DNA of 64,000 nucleotides, from positions 1,302,001 through 1,366,000 of the forward strand of contig JAKUDP010000004.1 of assembly GCA_022570795.1 (NCBI GenBank), read 5' to 3'. The translations under genes were made by a program, and so were the position numbers. The first letter of the stretch is position 1; each line of letters begins with the position of its first letter. This document shows, in pieces, positions 10,189-20,027 of this stretch. The DNA is from Sphaerulina vaccinii. Taxonomy: Eukaryota > Ascomycota > Dothideomycetes > Mycosphaerellales > Mycosphaerellaceae. The notes below the pieces were generated by a model. The model saw nothing but the letters and a program-made list of their open reading frames with translations. It had not been told where the DNA came from and did not search any database.

Positions 10189-13085
10189 CTGACCTTGTTA
10201 CTATTCCCAATTGCGGCTTAATCTTAGACAACGTGCTCGACAGTTGCGTATTACGCCTTGCCGTGGACCGTCACTTCGCCTAGAGACCAGCCCCAAGCCA
10301 CTTCCATGAGCCTATATGTGTAGATCCAGGCAAAGGCCGTTGCCCATCATAGGAGACCCGTGATGATACCAGAAGAATTGTAGACCTGTGGGGCAAAAGA
10401 CGATGCGGCGTACCACAGGAGAGCACGCCGAGAGTTCACGGCCGTTCAAGCGTACACGCACACGAAGCTCGCGTGCAGTGATAGACGTGACCAAGCAGGC
10501 ATGTCTCATTCCATCTGGCGATGTATTGAGCAATTACGACACAATTGTTACATTCTTGTGGTGAGCGACTCATCTGCGTGGAGAAGCGATAGGGTTTGTA
10601 GTGGGATCTTGCATGCAGTATAGAGCACGTTCCCTAGGTTCCAGTGTCAGCCATGGCATGCGAACGCCTCTCAATAGAAATGTCCAGATGTTCGGGATAT
10701 TTCCCGCATGAGCACCAAACTTTTCAAGATTGTATGCAGGTGGATGTTGGTACTGGCCGTTGAGTCCTTCTCCACGAGATGAGAGCCAGACAACGTCCCT
10801 GAAGAGTGCAAACAAGAACCATGTATACAAGAATGACAGGAGTTCAACGTCTCGTGAACGCGTCGCAGGCGAATTGCGATGAATTCGCGTCTGTTGTTGA
10901 TGTTTGCAGAGGGGAGAAAAGGTGAAGTTCGCGAAAGAGACTTTGCCCTGTGTGAGACACTCTTCTCCACGATCTGGTTGTGTACAGAATCATAACACGA
11001 TCTCGCATTCAAAGCAGTTCGCCACTGATCCTCATCGCTAGGACCTCCCTCCGATCACAACAGGCCCTCATCAAAACAACATGTATCAGGTCAGGAAGTA
11101 TGTTTTGGCGATGTGGTACAGTCCAGACAGCAATAGCGAAAATCTGGAAGGCACAAGACACAGTGGGTCATACCTGCCAAGTATGGACAAAACGGATGTC
11201 TGTTCTGTTTCACCCTGAGCCAGACTCTTCATCCTCATCAATCAACACATACGAAATTGCTCAGTTCGCTTCTCCATCTATACCAATGCTTGTCGATCCT
11301 CTTCAGCTGCTCGGTTGCACTCCTTGATGCAGTAATTTGAGCGACGGCCCCGCCATCTACATCCAAGATGATCTTCATATGCCACGCGCTTGTGAGCAAC
11401 AACCAAGTCGAGCCTGGAGAGACGTGATCGACAAGGAGGAGATGTTCAGCTTGCCTAGAGCATACTGTGTCCATGGAGAAGTGAAAGCAATCACCAACGA
11501 CTTTGACCAGACCGAGCTGTCGTCTTTCACGTGGTCCCGGAGCAAATGACGAAGAACAATCAATGCATACAGCCTCGGAGCACCACAGCAAAGGCACTCC
11601 TATCGTACTGCGAAGTCACCATTCAGCACCAAGACTCGATCATGACCTTTTTCCAATGCCCTTGGTGACACAGGACCTGAGGACCAAATCACTCTTGGTA
11701 CTGCACCAAGATGTGTTCGAGAAAATGAGCACCAGGCTGGGCGATCATCAGAGCGCGATGGTACGCTGTGCGATACTCGGAATTGGTCTATCCCTTGGAG
11801 TGTTGGCTCTCCCTCCTTCAGGCTCTGCTACACGGATCCCAGCAGTCGGAAAGAGATGTGGTCAAATTCGTGTCGAGTACGGAAGGAGAGCAGAGTATCG
11901 ATCGCACTCCAAGTCGAAGCTATGCTCTTGGAAGATCTTGGATTTCAGCTCTATGCCTGGACCGCCTGCTCCGCCATGATGGACTCAGCTCGTACGTTCA
12001 AAGCACAGCCAGTACAAGCAGACATGTCAGCATCTATTCGAAGCTACCGTCGCTAACCTCGCGAACCCCTGGCTCAGCAGCCAGTCTGCCTGCAACATGC
12101 ATTGCGGCTCAATTAGGATCGGAGCACGAGACGAGAAGTGAGACATTGACGTATACAGCCATCCTGCCGCATGGAGAGCTCCGAATGTAGCTTGTCATCT
12201 GGATCCAGCTTGACAGCTGTGCATACGCCGAGGTGAACATCATCAAGACTTCCTTCCCAACAAGTGTCAATAGCATTCATTGCCGGTATCTCATTCACTG
12301 CTGATACCCATAGCGTTGGAGGCGAGGCTAACGAATCGAATGGACTTGTGACTGAAGCAGAGACTCTAAGGAAGGGTGTTCAGCCAAGCATGACTCTACT
12401 GTTCACACCCAGTCATCAGAGGCACAAACAACGTGCGACGGCAAGTTCGAGCACTGCTCGCTGAGATTGGAGTCCTTGCGCTTTCGCGGGTCCACACGAG
12501 GCTTACGAGCACGGAGCGCACTCATCTCATCTGATGACAGCGCTGCCCGAGCCCAAGAAATGCTATATGGCCGAGGCACACCTGCAGCTCATGCTGTAAG
12601 ACTCGAATGTGACTCTCGATTGAGTACTGAGAGTTACTGCAAGCGACGACGGAGTCAGCTCTGCGTGCCCGTGCCCATTTAGCACACTTCTCTCGGCGAT
12701 AACATGAAACCCAGCATCATGCTTACTCACTCAATCACCCTGCCATCGTTTTCCGTAGTCTCAGACGCTGCACAAAACTTGCTCCAGACGTTAGGAAAGA
12801 CAGAGACGATGCTGACAAGATGCAAAGCGCACTAACCATTATCGTTTCATCTCAAGTATACAGATTATGCGCCTGCTGTATGCGGCGCACCAAAAGGGTA
12901 TCATGCCTCGCGACATTACAATCGTAGCATCTGTTGTTCAAAGGTAAGCTGTTCGTCTTCTCAAACTCCGTCGCTGTGTCCCAAAAGTCTGTCCTGTTCT
13001 GCTGCTATACATGCTCATTCGCTCCAAGAAAACGCCATCGCTCACACCCCGCACAGTATCACACATCGCAAGTCGACGATGCTAA
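10189..13085. other. Gene-free 2.9-kb stretch
   Basis: No ORF here resembles a known family. The longest frames (11503-11979, 11768-12190 on plus; 11238-11597 on minus) overlap, lack good start context and show no domain. A short or multi-intron lineage-specific gene cannot be excluded. No repeat or inverted terminus was seen. Confidence 0.5.
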
Positions 13086-14075
13086 TCAGCAACATCGCCC
13101 CTTCTTCATCCCTTTCTTGACCTCTTCCTCAAGATCATGATGGTCGCTATAATTCGTCATTCCTCCCGGCGTCAACGCCCCAAGCCAACTTCTTCTCTTG
13201 TCTCCCAGCCTGAAGCTACCGTTCCCTCCATGTGGCAGATCGAAGTAACAACCTGACGTGCCATCACCATTCACGAAACCTGGCGTCTTTCCTGCACTCT
13301 CCTCCAGAATCCTCAGTCTCTCCTGTCTCCGAGCGTTTTGTTCAATGAGCTTCCTCGTCACAACACGAAACACTTCTTCAATACCTTCGCCATCTTTCGC
13401 GCTGATCTCATGACAGCAGTCCCAAACAAACGTCGTGTCGCTTTGGCCCCAGAAGCCAGAGGAACGATTACTGTTTGGGCTGTTCACCATATTGTTGCCC
13501 GCTTCCTTGCCTCCAGATGTCGTCGGGTGCAGACCATGTCGACTGTTTGGAGGAGAACAGATCGGTGCTCCAACCAGTTGCGGACTCATACTTCCCACCT
13601 GTTGTCCCGGTGGAAGTAATTGCTCTGCGACATACCCAATACATCTCTCAAACGGCACTTCTCGCTTCCAAGGTTCTTTCTGAACTACATCAGATTTCGT
13701 CCCTACAATATGAAGCACCATCTCTTCATCTTCATTCATTTCTCGTAGTTCTTTTAACCAAACACCCATGTCCTCGAAACTCTTCCTAGATGTAACATCG
13801 TAGCATAGAATCGCCGCGTTGGCTCCTCGATAGTATAGCCGCGAAATGCTTCTGAAACGCTCTTGTCCTGCTGTGTCCCAGATCTGTAAACGTATGGTAG
13901 CGCCCGATTCTGGATCGTTGACTCGAGTTGTGAGGAAAGAGGCTCCGACGGTCGATTGGGCTTTTTCGCTGGGAATGAAACTGTTTTTGACGTAGCGGTG
14001 GACGAGGGAGGTTTTGCCTACGCCTTGGGAGCCGAGGACTACGAGTTTGGCTTCGAGGGAGGGTGGGGGATTCAT
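13086..14075 (-). CDS. Rab-family small GTPase with a long insert before G5
   Basis: Predicted 329-aa membrane-traffic GTPase, intronless, ATG at 14075. G1 is GSQGVGKTS (residues 14-22), switch I ends STVGASF as in Rab5/21/22-type proteins, G3 is WDTAGQERF, G4 is TKSD rather than NKxD, and G5 is EISAKDG. The C-terminus GRCC is a double-cysteine geranylgeranylation site. Between G4 and G5 there are about 80 extra residues rich in Pro/Ser/Gly/Asn, and a further extension follows G5, so the protein is about half again as long as a usual Rab (200-220 aa). The Rab subclass is uncertain; an early-endocytic class is the best guess from switch I. Confidence 0.85.
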   Translation of the reverse strand: MNPPPSLEAKLVVLGSQGVGKTSLVHRYVKNSFIPSEKAQSTVGASFLTTRVNDPESGATIRLQIWDTAGQERFRSISRLYYRGANAAILCYDVTSRKSFEDMGVWLKELREMNEDEEMVLHIVGTKSDVVQKEPWKREVPFERCIGYVAEQLLPPGQQVGSMSPQLVGAPICSPPNSRHGLHPTTSGGKEAGNNMVNSPNSNRSSGFWGQSDTTFVWDCCHEISAKDGEGIEEVFRVVTRKLIEQNARRQERLRILEESAGKTPGFVNGDGTSGCYFDLPHGGNGSFRLGDKRRSWLGALTPGGMTNYSDHHDLEEEVKKGMKKGRCC

Positions 14076-15070
14076 TGTTGTCTAGAGAGTACGGAGGTGT
14101 ATGGAGTGGTGCTGTATGATGATCTCGTTCGGGCTGGTCTGGTCTATCGCTGATGGTGAGATTGTTCGAGTCGATGGATGTCTCTGCTACCCATGTTGAT
14201 CTTTGTTTCTTGTCGGTCTTCTCGCCTGTGTCTTCAGTGAATGAATTTTCGAGGTGAGTGGGCTCCACCTTCGTGCGTTGCAAGGCCTGTCTGCTGCTCT
14301 CCTACATTTCTTCGTGTTTATTAGACAGATGGACAGATGGAAGATCTGATCTGATCTTGTTGGCTGAGACCTGATGACCTGATGATGCAAGAGTAAACAC
14401 GGGGAGAGAGTCAGCCTTTGCCCAATTCATGCAAGCGGCGGCACGTGTTGACCGCCATCCTTGCTGCAGACGCTGTGTCGAGACAGCATGCTCTTCTTCA
14501 GGAACTCGCATCACCAAGATCCAAGTCAGAAAGCAGCAGAGTGGGAGACGACGGCACCATCTTGAGAGCAGGAAGCCAGGTTTGTCACTGATGAAGTACC
14601 GTCAATATTGTGGAGCCATCTGCACGTTTGCAAGTCAATCTGACACGCTGCGCGTCGCGTCGCGTCTTGGCTACGATCGTGACGACGATCTTCAGAAGCT
14701 GTTCCCTGCATCGAGACGACATGTCTAGTCTCTCTGGGACACGTCCTCTGTCTTTGTCATTACGAGTTCTTGAGCTACTACTCCTTGACACGGCATGGTC
14801 ATGATGGCAAAGTCCAGGCATCGCAAGTGGACTCCGGTACCGAAAGCTATAGACGATCCTGCATCTGAAGAGGACTACTGTGACAGGCCGGCTTGAGCTT
14901 GTTACTTGGAGGATAGCACTACTGACAGGCAGATATATAGTACTGACAAGACTCCCAGCAAACGATGAGGAGACAACGGATTCTTCTATACGAGCAAACG
15001 CGAGTACAACACCTCGCACCCTCTAGCCCAGTGATCGAGCCTGAGCCTGATGCCCTAGACTCAACTTGCT
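14076..15070. other. Intergenic, divergent promoters
   Basis: Separates the minus-strand Rab gene from the plus-strand hypothetical at 15071. A TATATAG lies near 14934, about 135 bases before the downstream ATG. No other gene recognised. Confidence 0.5.
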
Positions 15071-15691
15071 ATGGAGGACTCCAATCACTCGCCATTGAGT
15101 CCAGCGAACAGACTCCCTATCACAGAGACGAACGATGGAGAGCCAAGTCTGTCCAAGAAGCCAAGCTCTACCTTCGCCTTACCAGATTCTGCTGACTCTG
15201 CCTCGACCGAGCATGCTGATCTCAACCTCGAAGACCTGCCAAATTCCTCCTTCGAGGGGCTTCTCATTGACTCAGACAATGAACAAACCATAGCCTCAGT
15301 GCTCGAATCCGCAACAAGGAACATAGTCCACTGGTCCAACACGCGCAACCTCATCCACTGGACCGACTATGTAGCACCAGACTTTCTGTCAATAACGAAC
15401 CACCCGCCATTCCCGCGCTCAAACTTGGACTACAAAGACCATATCATTATGCTCTTACAGCTGATTGCAAAGCATCCAAACTATCATCTGGAAGTTCTGT
15501 CTTGCAAGGCTAATGCCAATCTCTACGGGAAGTACGCGGATGTATGGATGGACTTGGAAGTTACTGGGGCGCCTGTCGGGATCGCGAGACCCAGCCTTGT
15601 GGTATGTGAGTGGAGGTATAGAGGTGGGAGGTGGTTTGTTGTCAGGTATACGACTATGAGAGGGAGTGCGGACGTTGTGCCTCCTGGTTGA
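15071..15691 (+). CDS. Hypothetical protein, possible NTF2/SnoaL-like fold
   Basis: Open frame of 206 aa with an ATG at 15071 (MEDSNHSPLSPANRLP). The N-terminal third is Ser/Asp-rich and probably disordered. From about residue 75 it is compact: SVLESATRNIVHWSNTRN, HWTDYVAPDF, YKDHIIMLLQLIAKHPNYHL, YADVWMDLEVTG, then a beta-rich CEWRYRGGRWFVV end. The W..F-start, aromatic strand ends and Trp-Arg finish recall NTF2-like (SnoaL) domains, but this is pattern resemblance only. No family is recognised. It sits just upstream of the 2EXR array. Confidence 0.6.
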   Translation: MEDSNHSPLSPANRLPITETNDGEPSLSKKPSSTFALPDSADSASTEHADLNLEDLPNSSFEGLLIDSDNEQTIASVLESATRNIVHWSNTRNLIHWTDYVAPDFLSITNHPPFPRSNLDYKDHIIMLLQLIAKHPNYHLEVLSCKANANLYGKYADVWMDLEVTGAPVGIARPSLVVCEWRYRGGRWFVVRYTTMRGSADVVPPG

Positions 15692-16033
15692 ATGACTGGT
15701 CTTGAGCTGATCTTGCTGTGCGGGAATTGGGGTGGCTCTACCGTGAACCTTAGCAGTCGGCATGCCGGTGGGTACCATCTCGCCGACCACGATGACACCA
15801 ATCCCAAGAGACCGAAAAGTAACATCAGCTTCTGCTGTTGGCTGACGACTTTAGTCCGCTAGCTCATGCTCGTCTTGGCGGTACCCATGTGGGTGGTAAC
15901 CACCTGGGCATCTCATAAGTCCGCTGTTGGACTCACGTTTGACTAGAAAGTGCGCCCATAACTCTTGCATTGCTTAGCTTTCCGCCACCTGCTGGACCAC
16001 CTACGCGCTCTACTTACTCAGCACATCTCGACC

Positions 16034-16906
16034 ATGATGGCGGCTCACAACTCACTGGCTGTGGTCTCGCAATCCAACAGTTGGCGAACGCAATATAGCT
16101 TGCGATCAACGACAGCCATCACAGCACCCCCGCCAGTGCAAGCTCAGAATACCCAGGCATCGTGCTCGGTCACCTCGAACCGAGCGTTACAGTCGAGCAG
16201 AACGCCAAATCGCATCCCGCGCAAGACCACTGTCAAGAGGTCCAAACAAGCGACACGATCCTGGGCAGCACAAAAGGCGCCAAAACACGCCCCTCGAAAA
16301 GCGAAACATAATTCTTCAGGATCTGGCTGCGGCTTCATGGACCTGCCCGCGGAGTTACGCAACAAGATCTACGACATGGTCTATCCACACATCAAAGATA
16401 AGGCATGGGTATATGTGGACCTTCTTCACGCCTCACCGCCAACGAAGGATCTGCTTCTCGCTTGTCGTCAGATACACTCCGAAGCCCAGCTGCTCTACAA
16501 AACCTCACTCCGTCGATACTGGACCATCAACAGGTTCTGGTTCGACTCGGACTTCTACAAGACTCCGAAACCATACCGCACAGTACTCAAAAGCCTTGGG
16601 ATACGTAACATGGACATGGACAGGATCAAGCACCTCATCATAAACTCTCAATTCATTCCAGGCCTATACCATAAGATTACGTGGAACGCAGACGGAAGGA
16701 TCTGGGGTTTCGAGGATTGTCGCATTGGCCAGAAATGGCGCCATCATCACTACTACTTCATGCGTCGCGAACACACCAATGGCTCAAAGACTCTGCTGAA
16801 GTGGCATCAAGTAGAACCCGATTTGATTGTACCGATGGTGCCGCTCAGTACACAGATCTTGCGAATCGTGGAGGGACATCCTGTTCGAGGTTACAATGGT
16901 CATTGA
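16034..16906 (+). CDS. 2EXR / F-box-like protein, array copy 1
   Basis: Predicted 290-aa protein, ATG at 16034 in the context ACCATG. The N-terminal 90 residues are basic and Ser/Thr-rich. The core begins FMDLPAELRNKIYDMVYP and continues to LLLACRQIHSEAQLLY, the signature of the large fungal 2EXR/F-box-like family, whose cellular role is unknown. Some members resemble F-box adaptors through the Leu-Pro-x-Glu-Leu-Arg helix. Downstream blocks RYWTINRFWFD and IKHLIINSQF recur in the next copy. Stop at 16904-16906. First of four same-strand paralogs. Confidence 0.75.
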   Translation: MMAAHNSLAVVSQSNSWRTQYSLRSTTAITAPPPVQAQNTQASCSVTSNRALQSSRTPNRIPRKTTVKRSKQATRSWAAQKAPKHAPRKAKHNSSGSGCGFMDLPAELRNKIYDMVYPHIKDKAWVYVDLLHASPPTKDLLLACRQIHSEAQLLYKTSLRRYWTINRFWFDSDFYKTPKPYRTVLKSLGIRNMDMDRIKHLIINSQFIPGLYHKITWNADGRIWGFEDCRIGQKWRHHHYYFMRREHTNGSKTLLKWHQVEPDLIVPMVPLSTQILRIVEGHPVRGYNGH

Positions 16907-16975
16907 ATACGCGGCCCTACACTCGTGGGACTTCATGGCAAGGCAGGACAGTGCGGCAAGTACCACGTGACTGTC

Positions 16976-17029
16976 GAGCACAGCATAGTCTGGACGTGTG
17001 GAGTTGGTGACCCATACTTCACGGAAGAT
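16976..17029 (+). repeat. Duplicated 3' flank of 2EXR copy 1
   Basis: A 54-base stretch after copy 1 resembles 17830-17879 after copy 2. The shared core is GGTGACCCATACTT with matching flanks (TGGAC, GGA). It shows that the tandem duplication carried non-coding or ex-coding flank along with the gene. Confidence 0.55.
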
Positions 17030-17144
17030 GGGTGGGTGGGAGTAGCGTTGATTAGTGGATTTCAAGTTGAAAATGCGATTGCCTGGCTTTCAGCTGTCGC
17101 GCACCTTCGAAATTCACAGGACGCTTACAATATCTCTGTTCAAT

Positions 17145-17735
17145 ATGACAACGACTATGGCGCCGCACAATACTCCAAGCGCCCGGAGCTTCTTGGATCT
17201 GCCCCCGGAGTTGCGCAACATCATCTACAGCAATTTGTATTCATCCGCGGAACGTCCAACGGACCTTTTCAGAGCAGACCCACCAACGAACGACTTGATT
17301 CTGGTCTGTCGCCAGACATACTTGGATGCGCGATGCTTGTATAGACACGCATATCGTCGGTATTGGACCGATACTCGATTCTACAGAAATGGAATCTCTG
17401 GCAAGACAAGAGCGGAGGTCCAAAAGATATTTGAGATCCTAGGGCTCCGCAATATCGACCAGATCCATTCCCTCGAGATAAAGGCCACTTTCATTATGAT
17501 ACACGTCCGGACCAAGCTGACTTGGGTCCAAAGTCAAGGATACTGGCATGCTGAAGAAAAGAGTATCGGCGATGTCAGTTGGCGCCACATTGAGTACTTC
17601 GTCGTGGGCCGCAGTACCGAATCACAGCATAGACTGCAAAAGTACCTAGATTTCCCTCCCTACAACGACTGGGAAAAGGGCTCTTCCGTACCTCTGAGCG
17701 AACAAATGGTCTGGATCTTAGGCCGTCATTTCTGA
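17145..17735 (+). CDS. 2EXR / F-box-like protein, array copy 2 (short N-terminus)
   Basis: About 196 aa from the ATG at 17145 (MTTTMAPHNTPSARSF); the ATG at 17157 is an alternative. Core FLDLPPELRNIIYSNLY, LILVCRQTYLDARCLYRHAYRRYWTD and IDQIHSLEIKATF align with copy 1 at RRYWTINRF and IKHLIINSQF. It lacks the long basic N-terminus of copy 1. Function unknown. It is nearest to copy 1 in both sequence and 3' flank, which points to a recent pairwise duplication. Confidence 0.7.
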   Translation: MTTTMAPHNTPSARSFLDLPPELRNIIYSNLYSSAERPTDLFRADPPTNDLILVCRQTYLDARCLYRHAYRRYWTDTRFYRNGISGKTRAEVQKIFEILGLRNIDQIHSLEIKATFIMIHVRTKLTWVQSQGYWHAEEKSIGDVSWRHIEYFVVGRSTESQHRLQKYLDFPPYNDWEKGSSVPLSEQMVWILGRHF

Positions 17736-17829
17736 GACTGATTCTGGTCTTCAAGTGCCACATGGGAACAGCCTTACGGTATACCAGCAGGTCGATGAGA
17801 ACACGATGGCATATTACGCGGCTCTCATG

Positions 17830-17879
17830 ACCAGCACATTCTGGACCTGGGGATTGGGTGACCCATACTTGTTAGAAAG
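17830..17879 (+). repeat. Duplicated 3' flank of 2EXR copy 2
   Basis: Counterpart of 16976-17029. Shares the GGTGACCCATACTT core and neighbouring bases downstream of a paralogous gene. Confidence 0.55.
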
Positions 17880-18056
17880 TATCCACTCTTTCCCATCCGG
17901 ACACGTCTACTGGAAAGGTCTGAACACCTCGCACACACAGATCGGAGTGATGATCTCGGAACACTTCAGCTGGCCGCCGAGACGGATAACATTTGATTCC
18001 TCACGAATAGCTGAACTACTTTGAGACAACCTCCACAATTCCTGCGTTCGCTCGCC

Positions 18057-18917
18057 ATGATGCCCCAACTTCGAGGGAGGCGATCAGTAACGCTCAAATC
18101 CACCAATACCAAGGCCCTTCCAGCTCCTCAAGACAGTCCACTCTTCTCCAAGCTGCCCGCAGAACTCAGAAACAAGATCTATAGCATAGTGTTTACGCCA
18201 CGGCCTATAGTGTCTACGCCAAAGGACGCTCCCTCTATCAGCGATCTGGCTTGGATGCACTACCTAGCCATGAACTACCTCCCACCCAATTTACCTCCCC
18301 CCAATCATCATTTTCTCCTCACTTGTCACCAAGCATACTCTGAGGCACGAGACATGTATCTTGATCTACGACGCGCCTACTGGAGCACTACTGATCTCTG
18401 TCTGGATTTCGAGCCTAGATGCACTGGAAAGAAGCGGAACCCAAGTAGCCATGCTAGCCTTGATGCCATGGCCAGGACAGTCTCTTCGACAGACCTCGAA
18501 AGCGTCAAATCGATCATCATACGAGTAGATCACTGTCGTGACTGTTGTCGATGTTCGTGTTTTGCGCATCGCGTGGTCATGGTTGATAAGAGAGGCATTT
18601 GGGAGCACCAATACCATGTGCTTGATGTTTGGTTCTCACTACGTTACAGTACGCTGCTGGCCGGGAAGACATGGCGAGGATCATGGCGAGAAGAACAGCG
18701 ATATCAGATCAAGGCCGAGGCTGTATCTCGAGTCACGCAGAAGTTACATGATGACAAGGTGACAGTGGTGCCTTTGATTTTGCAAATGAAGCTTATAAGC
18801 TCCTGCACAGGCGACCATCGACGGCGATCTGGGTTTTGTGTCTGTATATGGTGCCCGGGCCCCATATCATGGATCGAGTGGAAGTGGCAGACGCTCAAAA
18901 GGACATTCAAGTCCTGA
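18057..18917 (+). CDS. 2EXR / F-box-like protein, array copy 3
   Basis: Predicted 286 aa, ATG at 18057 (MMPQLRGRRSVTLKS) in the context GCCATG. Core FSKLPAELRNKIYSIVFTPR and FLLTCHQAYSEARDMYLDLR. It has a longer loop (about 45 residues with many Pro) between the two signatures than copies 1 and 2. A CRDCCRCSC cysteine cluster near residue 165 is absent from copies 1, 2 and 4, and CVCIWCPG lies near the C-terminus. Role unknown; the cysteines could bind metal, but this is speculation. Confidence 0.7.
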   Translation: MMPQLRGRRSVTLKSTNTKALPAPQDSPLFSKLPAELRNKIYSIVFTPRPIVSTPKDAPSISDLAWMHYLAMNYLPPNLPPPNHHFLLTCHQAYSEARDMYLDLRRAYWSTTDLCLDFEPRCTGKKRNPSSHASLDAMARTVSSTDLESVKSIIIRVDHCRDCCRCSCFAHRVVMVDKRGIWEHQYHVLDVWFSLRYSTLLAGKTWRGSWREEQRYQIKAEAVSRVTQKLHDDKVTVVPLILQMKLISSCTGDHRRRSGFCVCIWCPGPISWIEWKWQTLKRTFKS

Positions 18918-19109
18918 TACTCTGGGTCTGTAGAGGCGGAGCGGCTAAGCCACACTCCCGACACTGGAAGTCTGGTACTTTTATAACACCTCTCCACATC
19001 AAAAGCTTCAATCTTTTGATCACACGGCAGACGTCTTCTCTGCACGTTCACAGAAAATCGACCAGGTCATCGCCGACACCATTCCGGATTCATAACACCA
19101 CCTGTAGCC

Positions 19110-20027
19110 ATGCTTGCCGTTGGCTTCCACGAGCCGTCTCCGAGCACTCCATCACTTTCGCCTTCGAACTCGTCAGCCAGCACGAGGGAATCAGCTTCGA
19201 GCAAGCCATCGTCCAAACGACCAGGCCTATCACCAGTGTCCTGCTCCAGCACTAAGTCAAAAGAGCTGGCTCCAGGCGGATCAGTTCCAGCACCGACACC
19301 AAGCGATAGCCCTGGCACTACCCGAACTTGTTTGTTCTTCACAAAGCTGCCCGCCGAGCTAAGGAACCAAATCTACACCTTAGTTTTCACGTCAGACTGC
19401 GCCAGCAAAGATAGGGGCGTGAAACTGCGCAAGGCTAGACCGCAGTCAATACTTTTGACCTGCCATCAAGCCTTCAATGAAGCGCATAGCATGTATGCCT
19501 CAATGCGACACTCCTACTTTCGCGACACTGCCTTCCGGATCAATCTTGGTTACCATGGCCACACGAACACCATCAAAGACATGCTCGCCAAGCTTGAGAG
19601 ACGAGTGTCGGCGAGAGATCTCGCGTGCGTTGAGAACTTGGAGATCACTCAGGACCATGTCTGCACGAAGATGGGCCCTTTCAGGCGTAGCTTCACTTTG
19701 ATAGACAGGAGAGGCGTGTGGCTCGAACAGAAACGTTATGAGCACTGGCTCTGGCTTGATAGTGGGACCTATCTTTCGGTAGTGGGCCTAAGCCCAGGAA
19801 GCGCAATCAAGACTAAAGCGCACGCGACTCGAGAGGCGGCTTTGTTAGATACCACTTATATGTGCACTTGGGATCGCGGTCGTTTAGAGGTTCTTGTACC
19901 TTTGATGGAGCAGATCTGGGAGCTCCTTTCGCCTGGTAGTGGGAGACCGGCGAGGAGGTATGAAGCAAGGGAGGCGTTGGGTGGTGGGACTTGGGGTAAG
20001 GTGTTGGAGTGTTTATGTCTGGCTTGA
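19110..20027 (+). CDS. 2EXR / F-box-like protein, array copy 4
   Basis: Predicted 305 aa, ATG at 19110 in the context GCCATG. A Ser/Pro/Thr-rich N-terminal 70 residues precede FFTKLPAELRNQIYTLVFTS and ILLTCHQAFNEAHSMYASMR. With copy 3 it shares the TCHQA signature (copies 1 and 2 have ACRQ/VCRQ), and a DRRGVWLEQKRYEHWLWL segment matching DKRGIWEHQYHVLDVWF of copy 3. Copies 3 and 4 therefore form one subgroup, copies 1 and 2 another. Function unknown. Confidence 0.72.
   Translation: MLAVGFHEPSPSTPSLSPSNSSASTRESASSKPSSKRPGLSPVSCSSTKSKELAPGGSVPAPTPSDSPGTTRTCLFFTKLPAELRNQIYTLVFTSDCASKDRGVKLRKARPQSILLTCHQAFNEAHSMYASMRHSYFRDTAFRINLGYHGHTNTIKDMLAKLERRVSARDLACVENLEITQDHVCTKMGPFRRSFTLIDRRGVWLEQKRYEHWLWLDSGTYLSVVGLSPGSAIKTKAHATREAALLDTTYMCTWDRGRLEVLVPLMEQIWELLSPGSGRPARRYEAREALGGGTWGKVLECLCLA

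Noticed and set aside
11503..12190. Overlapping plus-strand frames of 158 and 140 codons
   Set aside because: Different frames over the same DNA, no domain, weak starts; more like chance openness of GC-balanced DNA.
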